A DNA stretch of 64,000 nt from Muraenolepis orangiensis (taxonomy: Eukaryota; Chordata; Actinopteri; Gadiformes; Muraenolepididae), in NCBI GenBank assembly GCA_027704905.1, contig CM051005.1, positions 8,973,214 through 9,037,213 of the forward strand, read 5' to 3'. Positions 52,320 through 64,000 of this stretch are shown piece after piece. The notes under the pieces are model-generated. The model was not told the origin of the DNA, searched no databases, and saw only the letters and a program-made list of their open reading frames with translations. How positions within the stretch are numbered: the stretch's first letter is position 1; every line of letters begins with the position of its first letter. A program made the translations under genes and the position numbers.

Positions 52320-55300
52320 CTAAATTTAAAAGCATGGCTGAGTTAGTTTGTGTTCGGCTTCAAATACCGCACTATGTCCTCCAGGAGCCTGTGGGAGATC
52401 ATTCGGCAGGTCCCCATTGGACTCCGAGAAAGTGCCACAAGACAAAAATATCAGACTTTGGTACTAGCTGGATGAAGAAAGCCTTTATATGCTCGGAGAC
52501 ATAACGTCTTGTGTGTGTGTTGAATGCCTCCAGGGTGGAAGGTGAGGAACCGGATTGCGTTCTTTACTGAACGCAATCTGATCCGAACTAGATGCCATAA
52601 ACATTTTTTCACGTGTGCAGTGGCGTGAAAAAACGCCTTTGCCCGTGTCGAGCAAAGACAATTGCTAACAATTGGAGCAAATGGTTCTGTGTCTAGGCAC
52701 CAGATAGACTGAATACATTTAAATGAAATCCCCATACAGTGCTGTTTTTATTTTATTTATCTATCATTCCGATGAATTCAGATATGTATCAATATAGCCT
52801 ATAATTCACAAAAAAACACAGTAACACTAATATCAGTATGTTAAAACAATTAAACAATGTTTCTATATTGGCAACTGTGACTTTTGCGGAATGGATGTAT
52901 CCTGTACTCGTTTATTTCAGTCATAAAACAGTGTCATCACTTCAAAACTAAGACACTTACGCCAAACAGTTTATATATTGTTTCATGGAGCTGTGCTGTG
53001 CTGTGCAGAAAGGTGTAGATTTATTCCCCAAAATGCCCAATAACCCACCAAACCAAACACACAAACTTATGTAAACACAGCGTACGTAAACAGCCTCACC
53101 TATTTGTCATTCCTACTTTGAATGACTTCTTTCTCCATCTTCCTCCTCCCGAGGTATTCCCTCGTTTTGGACCAATGCTTCTTCTCGCAGGCCATTTGAC
53201 TGCATCCAGAAACTAAAGTAAACACAGTGGGAGCAGAGGTTAAAGTTAGAAGGAATCAGAGCTCTCTAACGTTTCTCGTGGCCGGTAAACGGGTCGTGTC
53301 TCTCGACTGAGAGTACATTCATCTCGCCGTGGCACCTCATTTACATGCAATGGAAAGACACATAACGTTCTGTGCCTATAGTGTGCACGTTTACAGTAGA
53401 GAAATAAGGTGATATAACGGTGATATCTTTACACGGATCACGCGCTGGATATATACATGCTCGACCACATTTAATACAAGCCACATTGCAATCGTATATT
53501 CCCCTTTCCCCACCGACGTTGGTATTGGTACCGGGATTGATTCACGCCGATTATGTTCACAACAACTCATGGGCCATGAACTCAAAATCCATACTGACTC
53601 ATAGTAGCTATACTGCTGACAAACACACACACACTTCCTCTCTTTGTCTCACCGTAACATATATGGCTCACAGCCAACTATGTGACCTGCGTTTAGGTTA
53701 CCCCAGCACATTGATTAGTCATTAGTCAAGTTGAGATTTGTTTATGTTGGCAATCTTGAAAACCACAGAGCACAACAATGAAGCAGTACGCAGGGAGCCA
53801 GTGTACCGTGTCAACACTCCGCTGATGGCCACCAGGTGGCGCTGTGGACAGCCATGTGACCCCCTGGTGACACGCAGCTCGTTCCGGCTCATCATTTTTA
53901 ATCTTTAAGTCAAACACACAACCGAAAAGGGAAAAGTGCTCATTTGACTTGGAGCTCAACTGTAATGTTATATAATGCTCGTTTCCCCTTGGAAAGAACG
54001 TTTTTTGGAAGTTGGATTGTCCCATTTTCGTCTTTTTAATAAATACACACTTCACTTACTGTATACGTTTAGAACATTGCACTACTAAGACTATTAGGCA
54101 GACATACTGTAGCTTACAGTTTTTAGAGGGATATGTATCTACATTATTACACACAACACGAGTCATTTCATGTGATCAGTTTTCAAATATATAATATCTC
54201 ACTGCTGCACATTGTACGATCCAAAACATCTTAACAAGTATACTGAACAAAAAACACAAACAACTCATTGAATTACAAATATATGTCAATTTAGCACCCC
54301 TATATGCGTACCAACATACACATCCCTGACTGCCTTGCCTTCTCAGCACACACACACACACACACTCTCTCTCTCTCTCTCTCTTTTTACACACTGTGCT
54401 GTGAAGTGCAAACCACCGGATGCACACTGGTCCTTTTAGCAAACCACCAACCATCTCTCGTATATCTTTTCAGACTCTAGGCTCCCGGTGCTGAGCTGAT
54501 CTCTCACTAAAGAGAATGACCCTTTCCTACCTTCTCAGCATCTGGGAAGATATACATCTTCTTTAACTGCACATTTAATCTTGCTTTCTAAAAGAGAAAA
54601 AAATAAGTACTTTCCGCTCTCTGATTCCTGATTGCAAAATACAAGATCTGTATCTATCTACCCATGTATGTAGTATTTATTATTTTAGCCGTTAAAGCAG
54701 TAGTAGTTTCTTCATGTGCACTTTCGTTGTTTTGGATCACCCATGACATCAGGCTGTTAGTGGCCACCGAAATGGCACATTCAGAGTGGGAGGACAATTC
54801 TCAAGAGGAAACGGGGAAAATCGAACTGGATGGTTGAATCATCGATTCTGTTACATGTGTCACTCACATGACCACAGCCAGTGATGCAGATATCCATGCC
54901 ATGTGACTAACTGAGCCTTTCTGCAAATTTCTTTTCCGAAGACAGCTGTAGCCCGTGGGTGGGCAGAACGGTCGGCGGTTAGGTCTGCTAATTGTCATCT
55001 CCCTGCCATAAGACAGTGACATTTACTCTCTCTCTCTCTCCCCCTCTCTCTCTCTCATCAGATCAGTGCCAGCTGCATATCACTGAACTGAATATGTTTT
55101 TCCCCCTAATATTGGGTATGTCTACATGTTTTTGTTCCTGTCTTGTATCGATCACCTTCCTCTGTGTCCTTTTGCTTCAAGAGCAAAAGTAACCTAATGG
55201 ACAAGCATTCGATTTGTAGAATTCTAGAAGAATTATATTCTTCTATAGCATTGCGTCTAAATACATACACTTTTTCCACAAACAGTAAAAGGGTCAAGTT

Positions 55301-57230
55301 AAAAACATACAGAAGAATACAGAATGTTTTTAGGAAGGACAAAAATCTCTTCAGCTAAATTTTGTGTGATATAACCCGAGCTGAAGGGGGATTGTTTACA
55401 GTCTGGTGGCCATGACGGTGGAAGCACTGGCCCTGCTTGTTCTGACCTTGATGGGAACTTCTAAAGGCTATTTGAGGATTATATGGCGTGAAAGGTTCCT
55501 TTTGTGTCTTTCTGTGGCAAGACCATAGATGTCTTTCATGATCACACATAGTATCTTGGAGGGAAAATAATTATCTGATCAACCGGTGGAGACATTAGGA
55601 AATTAGGAGTTGCCTTTTTGTTTAGTTTTGGTTCTGGTCGGCAAGTTATTCTATTGAGGTTTCATGGCTTTACACATCCTCAAAAGACGAATATCTAGAC
55701 GGTTTTGAATGATTGAATGAAAGTTAAGAAGTCAGATAGGATGCTAGTGTCAGGTAAAGGGGCTTCTTCTTGAGTGCCCTTGACCGATATAAAGGCACAC
55801 TTCCAAAGGAACACTGGCGGTAGAAGAAACACTCCTTTGTGAAAGTCTGATAAGGGATGGGGCTTTGACTCTCAGGGAGCCGTCCATGTCCCTGAGTGTG
55901 TGTTTCCTCCTGTCACATACTATTGACTTCAGGAGAAGGGCAGAGGAACAGAAATTCAAACAATCACCTTTTGTGCCATTGGGAGATTGCACGGCTTTTG
56001 ACACAAAACATTACGGTCACACGTGTCTCCTGACCTTGGAACATTTCGAGATTCAAGATTCAAGATGTTTTTATTTGCCATTTTGCAACGAGTACAATGG
56101 AATGCTTACTCCCCATTACATGATAGTGTAAAGTAATATGGGTGAATGTTATGATAGTGGCATATGGAAGAATTTTAACGCATGTTTTGCGAGAACTTTA
56201 ATAGGGAAAGTAGAGGGGAGACTAGAATGTGTAATTGATGTAATCTGCACAAAATAATTCTGTTTTTACATCAATTCTAGTTTTCCGATAGCCTTCACAT
56301 TCAGCCTTCCCATGGATCATGAAGTCGGAAATGATGGCTCTCAAGGTACAACTAGACTTATTAACTAGAAGTTATTCATATTATATTTCATATTATATAA
56401 CAAGCCAAGGCTAGAACAAAAGTGTTTGCGGTTGGGTTTAATATTTAAATCCCACATCACATCAAGGCCAAAATAGATGCTTGTAATGAACATGTTACAG
56501 TGGACACTATATAGACTTGATGGGAATTGGCCACTGATAGTAGTGGAGAGCGCGCTTGAGAAAGAGAAGTGGAATTTCTAATTATTGATTCCATTTTTTA
56601 AATAATAAGGCATATAATAAATAAATAAATACGATTTTACCGTGGCAAAGATTTTAGAAACGATGCACCTCGACTTCATGTATGTCTGGTGCACACTTTT
56701 TTGATCGGGCAATCGCATCGTGAACCTTTAAGCGGGTGTACTGATGCTAATCGGTGAATCTTACCATCCCTAGTACAACACACATAGCACTACAACCGCA
56801 GTAGCTACTTAAAAGCCCACACATGGTCTGCACTTTGCCCTCTTTGAAGCCACACCTTTTGAGAAGCTGACCCTGAAATGACCACACTGCCCATCCCCCC
56901 ATCCTGTGCTCACCGCCTGCTCCTAGCAGGATGACTGGCCTGTAAACCACACCAGGCCTCCTAACTAATTAATGTCCCCCGCGAGCGAGCTAGCTCCGCT
57001 CCGGTAAGTGCAGCCTTTTTTAAACAGCTGCCTTCGACGAGGAAGAGCTCCCATTTGCCCTTTCCCACACGCTGCCATGTCTCCCTCGCTGGCTCATCCG
57101 AGGGACACGAGGCACAGAAGCCGGAGCTGCGGAGCAGAGGAGGGCATAGCTGCACTCAATGATAGGGAGCAGTCAGTGCAGCCGTAATAACCGTCAATCA
57201 CCTGTGGAAGCCATTGTGGTCCTGTCTGGC
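52320..57230. other. Intergenic region between Ccdc13 and Tmie
   Basis: About 5 kb without a supported gene. Visible items: CA and CT microsatellites near 54,350-54,385 and 55,028-55,057, an inverted LINE-type tail at 56,050-56,130 (the same family as 60,880-61,035 and 62,640-62,770), and simple AT-rich DNA. None of the short frames resembles a known protein. Confidence 0.5.
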
Positions 57231-57254
57231 GCCTAGCAGCGTCATCCGCCCAGC

Positions 57255-57392
57255 AGAGAGAGGGGGAGCGAAAGAGAGCGAGAGAGAGAAAGAGAGAGAG
57301 AGAGAGGGAGAGAGAGAGGGAGGTGGCAGGGGAATAAGGGGGGAGGTGGGAGGGCGGGGGGGGGGTGTGAACGAAAGGGAGAAGGGAGAAGG
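57255..57392 (+). promoter_or_regulatory. tmie: Tmie 5' UTR/promoter, GA-rich
   Basis: A GA-rich block (57,258-57,322) followed by GGGGAGG and a G tract directly upstream of the Tmie ATG. No TATA box. The minus-strand frames here are pyrimidine repeats. Confidence 0.4.
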
Positions 57393-58163
57393 ATGGCAGG
57401 GCATCGGCCCGGGCGGCTCCGCCAGCTGGTGTTGCTGGGCTGGGGAGTGTTGTTGCTGGCTCACTGCTGGTCCTCCGTGCTGTCCCAGATCCCGGATCCA
57501 GAGGTAAGAGCCCGAGTATTGCTACACTGGTGTGCACACGGTCTCCACACGGTTTCCCCCCGTTCCCCGGGACCAGCTGAGGGGTGGGAAAGGGGAGGGG
57601 ATGGGAGGCTACTACTGCCGTGGGCTGTTGATGTCCCGCATGGCTTGAAAAGGTGTAGCTTCATGCATGGCATGTTTATTGTTTAAGCAAAGCGATGGAT
57701 ATGTCGGTGGGGCCAACCCGGCACTTTTTAACAAAGGCTAATAAACACACCCGCAATGAAACCTCTGACATGTTAACAGGGAAAAGCAAGAGAAAGAGGG
57801 GGGGGTGTTACTACCAGTGATGCCACTGATGTTTTGTTCATGTTGGTTAGGAGATAACCTGTGAGAGCACAAGGCAGTCGGTTGAGGTGTGTGTGTGTCA
57901 GAAGTAACCACCATGACAGTGACACAAGCTAAGCTGGGGAACATGGCACATGTAACTAAAACAGGCAGCAGAACAGAACAAAGCCATGTCATTTACTCCA
58001 TATATCCACGATGGATTTGTTTTTACACGGCTGAGATAATTTAGGGAAACATATATTAATAGTACCTGAACTGACCAATGTTGGTCTCAATTGTGTATCA
58101 GTGTATCAGATCAGTTTGTAGGCTACATTGCAAAATGCATATGGACAATGTTATTTGCCTAAC

Positions 58164-58237
<74 letters not shown>

Positions 58238-61200
58238 TCATGGTGGAGTTTTTAGGAAAACATGTATATTACTAATTGTATGTAAATAGAGACAACAAAA
58301 AGACCTCAGCCAGACCAAAACGTCTCCTTTGCCCTATCTTTCAATGCTTAAGAATCCTTCAAAAAATTCCTGGATCTGGATCCGGATCTGCGCCAAAAGC
58401 CTTCTTTGGCCACCAAGTTTTGTCCAATTCCGCATATAACTTTTTGAGTTATCTTGCTAACAGACAACCGGTCAGACAAATGGGTGAAAATAATAGTAAT
58501 AATACATTCTATTTCATATAGCGCTTTTCTCGACACCCAAGGCGCTTTACAGTAAAATGACACAGAGTCAAATAATTTCATAGTTACATATGTTAAAATA
58601 AGACAGATAAGATAGATAAAATAAAATAATAAGAAGAAGAAAAATAATAAGAAGAAAACATAACCAATATGTGTTAATGTGGCACCACGTAGCAACAGGC
58701 CAAACCAGGGAGGAAAACACATGATAACAAAGAGATGTTCTTATGGAATGTTCTAATGGTGGTTTACATTTGGCAGCGTATTCGCAACCCTAACGTTAAT
58801 CAAACAACAACCTGCCAGGAATAAGCAAGCTTATGCACATACATCTCTTCGTCAAAGGTTACATTGCCGGAAGAAATACTGTGTGTGTGTGTGTGTGCCA
58901 AGATGAACATATTTGATATAATAATATTTATATAATTAGAATTCTTTCATAGTATGAACATTAGCTATAATACATGATAAACATTTTATTTGATGTGTTA
59001 ACTTGTTTATATTTGCACACCCGTTTTTTTTTCCTGGGCGTTAAATGCGGAGGTCGCCGACGTAATGACGTAATGACGTCCCGTCAATTTCACACGCAAA
59101 CCTGGCGGCGATTATGTTTTGCAGTGTTAGTCATTGAGAAATAAAACCTCATTCCACTAAAATAACATCTGAAGAAGAACGCACGTGTCGGTTACGCGCT
59201 ATGTAACAACACACTGTTACCAACCTGTAACGTTATAACAGTAGTCCTTTAAGCACACGAATGGAGACGCACTCCTTGACTTCGTTCTTTCCGCCCGCGT
59301 CTGGCTTCGTTCCGAACTTCCGACGTTTCCTCTCTTAAAGGGACAGTACACTAGCAAAGTTGTGAGAAAGCATAGCATTAGCAGCCCTTACACTTTATAA
59401 AACCACTGGATTGGCACAAGGAGGAGAGAGCAAGCAACGAATTAGATCAGTGACGCCACCAAACATCTAGCAATTGGAAAGTGATTCACTGTGCAGAGCT
59501 TTGTTTCCTGGCGCGTTTTAGCGACGTTTACTTTCTGTAGGCACACTTTTAGAACTTTGTCATTGGTTTCACTCAAAATAACATGGGGATTTTTGTTTGA
59601 TATTCGACATTCGCCTGTTTTGGGCGATATTTCACACTGTTATTTTGCTGAGCATCACGCTTTTCCTGCAGATGTTTAGGGATCAGCTAAAAGGTTTTTT
59701 TTAATTTTAATTTTATTTTTTTAATTAAAGAATGAAAAATATTTCAAACAAATGGGCGTCTATTTATATTTTAGTAATAACACACAGATAGGTCTAACTC
59801 TTTTCTGGATACGATTACTAATAACGTTTTTAACAGATAGTCCATTTGTATTGGATGGGCCTCAGTCCAAATCACGTTTCTAGAGTTTATTTTGAGCTAA
59901 ATTGTTGTGTTGTGTTAGCATATGTTCGCTTGTATATCCAATAGCTCCCTCAATGTGGATTGGATTGGCCTCCAAAAACATTAGGATCATAAATGATATC
60001 CCCACCTTACATTCACATACATTTTTTAGTCAAGATCACCGTTGGCAAGATCACCGTTTTTTTTTAATTGTTATGTGATGAATACAAATGGAAATATTCA
60101 CACATATTCACTTAATTTACCAAATTGCTATTAGCTATTGAAAATACAAGTGACAATATGCAGTTCTTCAACATATTACAATTTAGTTAAGTCAACTTAA
60201 AACTTTAATGATTACATTGATTAAACAATGTGAAATTAGGGTGGGGATCTTATTGACGACTTACAAGTGTTTTGATGACAATGTGTTAAAAAGTGGCAGT
60301 TGTTTTTGTGAAAACAAAAGAGGGTTAGCTTCTGATCACAATAGCGAGGTTTCTTGTTTCCCAACAATGAAGTTTTCCCAACAAAGAATTTCCACGCATG
60401 CACAGTTTTACGGTTGGCAAAAGCTCCTTGTTATTGGCATCTTTTACATTGAAAGTATGATGTGCTCGACTGCTTCACGTTATTTCTAGTCTCTGAATAT
60501 TCTTCTAAACTAACGTATGATAAAGGTTCGGCTTTACTTCCAGACCTGTACGCATTAAAGGATGGCAAAACAACCCCACTCTTTGGCCAGATTTGAGCTT
60601 CGGTGATATTTCCACCTGATCGACCTGCCAGGGATAGGCACGAAGGAGTCTCTCAAGGCTTTCAAATCACTGGAAGCTTATCAGTTTTCCCTTAGTGGTC
60701 ACTATTTAACCCTTATTCCATGCAAAATGCATTTTATTATGAGTTTTACGAACAGTTTAAATTCCAATAACTGAGATAATTCGTACCAAAACATTAACTA
60801 ATCAAATCATCAAATGTTTCTAAACATAATTGTTGCCAAATAAATACTGACCTGACAGGAAGATGTAGATACGATACGTAGTCACTTTATTGTTATTCTT
60901 TATTGTGTATAGTATCTTTACAGTAGGCCTTTAGTATTTTAGAAAATAACTATTACTTATAATACTGCGGGAGGGAATGGGGAGTAAGCATTTTATTGTA
61001 CTTGTTGCACATGGACAATATGAATCCTGAGTCTTGCGTGTTTACCGCAGAGTCGCGAGCGACCTGAAGGCTCCCAGTTCTTTCTATGAATTGCATTTAT
61101 CCAGGCCTCTCGCTTTGCTTCTCGTTTTGGAATCCTCAAGAAACGTATACTAGAACCCTTTTGAAACCGATTTGTGCAACCAACTTGACGGCATAATGCC

Positions 61201-63858
61201 TAAAACAACGGTTACTTTTCCTTAGAATCACATCATTCGCATGTAAAGTTCGGGTCATGTGTCGCTTTTTGCCAACCGGAAAACACATACAAAAACGTCA
61301 CGTGTTTTTTTGTATGTGTGTCAATGTGAATGTAAATGTAAATGTCAGTGTGACATCATGAGAAACATCGCTATACAACGTTTTTCTACTGTCATTTAAA
61401 CACGATTACACTTCCCCACGATCCCTAAACATATGCAGGAAAAGCGCATCACAGCTTGATACTCAAAGCTGTTTATTTGTAATATCATTGAAATAGTTTG
61501 TGACACTCAAACGGACCGTGTGAAATATCGCCAAAACGTCCATTTCAATCTGGAAGAAGCCAGTCCTCCTTTTAATGAGCCATTGTGTTTTGCAAAGAGG
61601 AAAAGGGGCAAATTTCTAACGTTCTAACAAAAATCACCGCAGTAATATGATTTGTATTAGACTGCACCGCATTAGATGAACCCACATAACACGCAGTCGA
61701 GGGTTTTATGTGGGCGAGATTACTGATGCGCGTTAACTCCCACCAAGCACACCCATAAGTTGGGTGTGGTTTTAACATCCCTTTACAAAACGGTGTGCTT
61801 TGTAGGCTGAGTAGTATAGCCTTCATCTTTCAGCAAAGATAATCAAAATAGCTCTCTTAGAAAACCTTGTTTAATAGGGTATGTATGTATCCATATATGT
61901 ATGGATTTCTCCAGTGACCCTGCACTCAAACACTACTGTAATACATTCAGCTCTCCTACTATAGCCCAGTAGACATTAAAGGTGTTCTATTCACATCTAT
62001 TGATCGTTTTCTTGCTTTTCTTTGATATTTGTAACTTTCAACTTACACCATTAACGCTATTAACACTCCAAAGGTATCTATTTAGCTTGTGTGTGTGTGT
62101 GTGTGTGTGTGTGTTGTAGACTTTGCCTATGTTAAGTGTTTTTTTCTTCCTGAACAAGAGACATTTGTCTCTGTGGTCAGAAAAGGTCAGATCTATATTC
62201 GTTAGGTGTTTTTTTTTGGCAGGTGATACTAACAAATAATTTGATAATAACAGATTTGTAGAAACAGCTAAGTGACATTGCATCTTTCCAATCCTCTGCA
62301 GGTTTAAAAAGCCCCAAATCTTTCACTTGCTTTAAAACACACTCATCTGAGGTGCCGACATATTCTGAAAAGCTGCTCAGCAAATTCCAGCAAATTGCGC
62401 GTTTAGGAATATCTTAAATGCGACCATTTGTAAAGATATTTTGCTAGGAGTGCTACTGAACTGCTGGGAGTGCTGCCACTATCATAACATTGTTATCCAT
62501 ATTACATACTCATTTCTGGACTCATTACAGCTACTGCACTGTTCTGCACTGTATTCATGATGCTGCTGCACTACTGGCACTTTAAATTGCTTTTTAAATG
62601 CTTTTTGCCCAATTCAACTCATGTATATATCATCCATTAATTACTTTATTGTTCTTTGTATTGTTCTTTTTATTGTGTACAGCATAACAAAATCACACTG
62701 CAGGAGGGAATAGGGAGTAAGCATTCCATTGTACTTGCATATGAGCAAATACAAATCTTGAATCTTGAGATGTGAGGCGGGTCTGAAACCCAGTCTGAAA
62801 TGTTTCTGAATGAACCTGTTCCGTTCATCCCACAGCTCTTACCCACAGACCCCCCGAAGAAGCCCGACCCCGTCGACTCAGAGACGGTGGTCTTCTGGGG
62901 GCTGAGGCTATGGCAGGTCATCGGCATCTTTTCGATGTTTGGTTTAGCAGTTGGTAAGTAGTATTTTTGCAATTTTTTAAAGGTTTTTTTGGAGGGCGGT
63001 TGGGAGAAGATTGATGCTCACAGTTTCGTAAATAAGTACTCACTGTATGTATGTGGTGTATGTATCTCGCCAGCGCAGGTGTTATTCTGGGAGGCAGAGC
63101 AAAAACCACGCGAGTATTAGCAACAATGTTTAATCTGGAGGATTGAATCCTCTTTATTGATCACATACATGTACACACACAGTGAAATTAGTTTCTCTGC
63201 ATTTAACCCATCCTAGTATTGGGAGCAGTGGGGCAGCTATTGCATACACAGCGCTCGGGGAGCAGTGTAGGGGGTCTGGTGCCTTGCTCAAGGGCACCCT
63301 GGCAGTGGCCAGGTGTGTCGGGGACTTCAACCGGCAACCTTCCGGTACCCAAGCCAAGTCCCTACTGACTGAGCTACAGCTGCCTAACGTGATTGATTGA
63401 TAACGTGATTGATTTATAACAACCTCACGACGGTAGTGTGAATGCAAAGCAGATTTGTTTGTTGTCGTTTGTTATCATCTTGTTGTTACCTTGTGTAATC
63501 TCAAATGTGATCATACTGGACACATCCACATGTATACTCCCTACCAGGGTGATCCTAACGTGCATGAATCTGAATGAATAATGTTTGTGGTTATTAACAT
63601 TGCAAGCAAGACCACCAAGAATCTCCAAATGTTATATTCTGAAAAAGTATTGATTATGAGCCCTCTCTCTCTCTGTCTGTCTGTATTGTCCTCCTTTTCC
63701 CACTTCAGTGATCACATTATGTTGCATATTCAAGTGCCGAATTCCTAGGACCAAGAAGGAAATCGAGGCGCGCCACGCCCAGAGACTGGCCGCCAAGTCA
63801 TATGCCAACACGTTGGAGACCGTCCCTCCTCTCAGTGAACTGACAGAGATTCCAGGAT
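57393..63858 (+). CDS. tmie: Transmembrane inner ear protein, first three coding exons (gene continues to the right)
   Basis: Exons 57,393-57,503, 62,836-62,953 and 63,709-63,858 join in phase with GT/AG sites, giving 126 codons so far. Residues 1 to about 32 form a signal peptide or first membrane segment (L-V-L-L-G-W-G-V-L-L-L-A). Exon 2 has T-V-V-F-W-G-L-R-L-W-Q-V-I-G-I-F-S, and exon 3 has I-T-L-C-C-I-F-K-C-R-I-P-R-T-K-K-E-I-E-A-R then L-E-T-V-P-P-L-S-E-L-T-E-I-P-G. These match human TMIE across the membrane span and the arginine-rich stretch. TMIE is a subunit of the hair-cell mechanotransduction channel complex with TMC1/2; loss causes deafness. The lysine-rich C-terminal exon(s) must lie beyond 64,000. 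Intron 1 is 5.3 kb. Confidence 0.95.
58163..58236. repeat. AT microsatellite in Tmie intron 1
   Basis: About 74 bp of nearly pure AT with one C interruption. Confidence 0.9.
58500..58720. repeat. Dispersed fish repeat in Tmie intron 1
   Basis: Contains ATAGCGCTTTTCTCGACACC and AAGGCGCTTTACAGT, a block repeated widely in fish genomes. Element type is not determined. Confidence 0.45.
59590..61565. repeat. Inverted pair of a dispersed repeat in Tmie intron 1
   Basis: 59,620-59,685 (GCGATATTTCACAC..., GCATCACGCTTTTCCTGCAGATGTTTAGGGATC in parts) is partly matched in reverse complement by 61,400-61,540. The DNA between is AT-rich without genes. The arms are imperfect. Confidence 0.45.
60880..61035 (+). 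repeat. LINE-type 3' tail, Tmie intron 1 copy 1
   Basis: Ends with GGGAGTAAGCATTTTATTGT...ATGAATCCTGAGTCTT. Related to 62,640-62,770, and in reverse to 56,050-56,130. No coding part. Confidence 0.5.
62640..62770 (+). repeat. LINE-type 3' tail, Tmie intron 1 copy 2
   Basis: Same family as the previous entry, ending in CAAATCTTGAATCTTGAG, 65 bp before exon 2. A TG microsatellite lies farther left at 62,088-62,114. Confidence 0.5.
63150..63385. repeat. Dispersed repeat in Tmie intron 2
   Basis: A second copy of the repeat at 49,335-49,548, including the CTTGCTCAAGGGCA and GACTGAGCTAC blocks. Possibly a tRNA-derived SINE remnant; no complete tRNA. Confidence 0.55.
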
Positions 63859-64000
63859 GTAAGTCCTTTGTTATTGCATCGTTAATCCTTCTATCAATAG
63901 CTCACTGCTTCTTTGAAGCACGCTGCTATCTACAGTAGAATGTCCTTATCGCTCTGCTTCTCTCTGTCTCTCTCGCTTTGGCTTTCCTGTTTAACACCTT

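Noticed and set aside
57094..57537. Minus-strand Ser/Leu-rich frames over Tmie exon 1
   Set aside because: Antisense of the GA-rich 5' UTR and signal-peptide exon.

Overview
This window looks like teleost fish genomic DNA. It has spliced vertebrate genes with GT/AG introns, long AT, GT and CT microsatellites, fish-type L2, RTE, copia and gypsy retrotransposons, and the vertebrate gene neighbours Cyp8b1, Higd1a, Ccdc13 and Tmie. There is no sign of prokaryotic organisation, CRISPR arrays or operons.

Region 1 (1-39,060) is a tandem array derived from an intronless Cyp8b1-like cytochrome P450 (sterol 12-alpha-hydroxylase family), all copies on the minus strand. Four copies are intact at 511 codons (25,322-26,857; 29,393-30,928; 33,464-34,999; 37,519-39,054). 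The first three encode identical proteins and are spaced exactly 4,071 bp apart. The fourth is divergent, with its own promoter. A fifth copy (18,063-22,786) is split after codon 464 by a non-LTR retrotransposon that has an intact 1,035-codon ORF and a 12-bp target-site duplication. A sixth (10,462-11,042) is a truncated, frameshifted 5' fragment. Two further units have lost the P450: in one a copia element sits in its place (4,200-7,772), in the other a microhomology-type junction joins the two flanks (about 16,231-16,255). The left edge is the 5' part of a gypsy-type element (gag-protease ORF, tRNA-Pro primer site, 767-bp LTR) inserted into an array unit. Each right-hand unit also carries the same passenger debris: a decayed copia integrase fragment and a LINE 3' end.

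Region 2 (39,060-41,580) is a repeat-rich boundary with LINE fragments and an AT microsatellite.

Region 3 (41,580-63,858) holds three plus-strand single-copy genes. Higd1a (three coding exons, 93 aa) is a mitochondrial inner-membrane respiratory-chain factor. Ccdc13 (ten clear coding exons) is a coiled-coil centriolar-satellite/cilium protein; its eleventh exon has an in-frame stop on the simplest splice. Tmie (first three coding exons; the gene runs off the right edge) is the hair-cell mechanotransduction subunit. Introns and intergenic DNA contain dispersed fish repeats and microsatellites.

The genes do not form one pathway. Cyp8b1 acts in bile-acid synthesis and its neighbours are linked by conserved vertebrate synteny (Cyp8b1, Higd1a and Ccdc13 are close together on human chromosome 3p22). 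The most unusual part is the P450 array: recent, near-perfect amplification, repeated loss of single copies by mobile elements and deletion, and one divergent copy whose changes cluster in a putative substrate-recognition loop.
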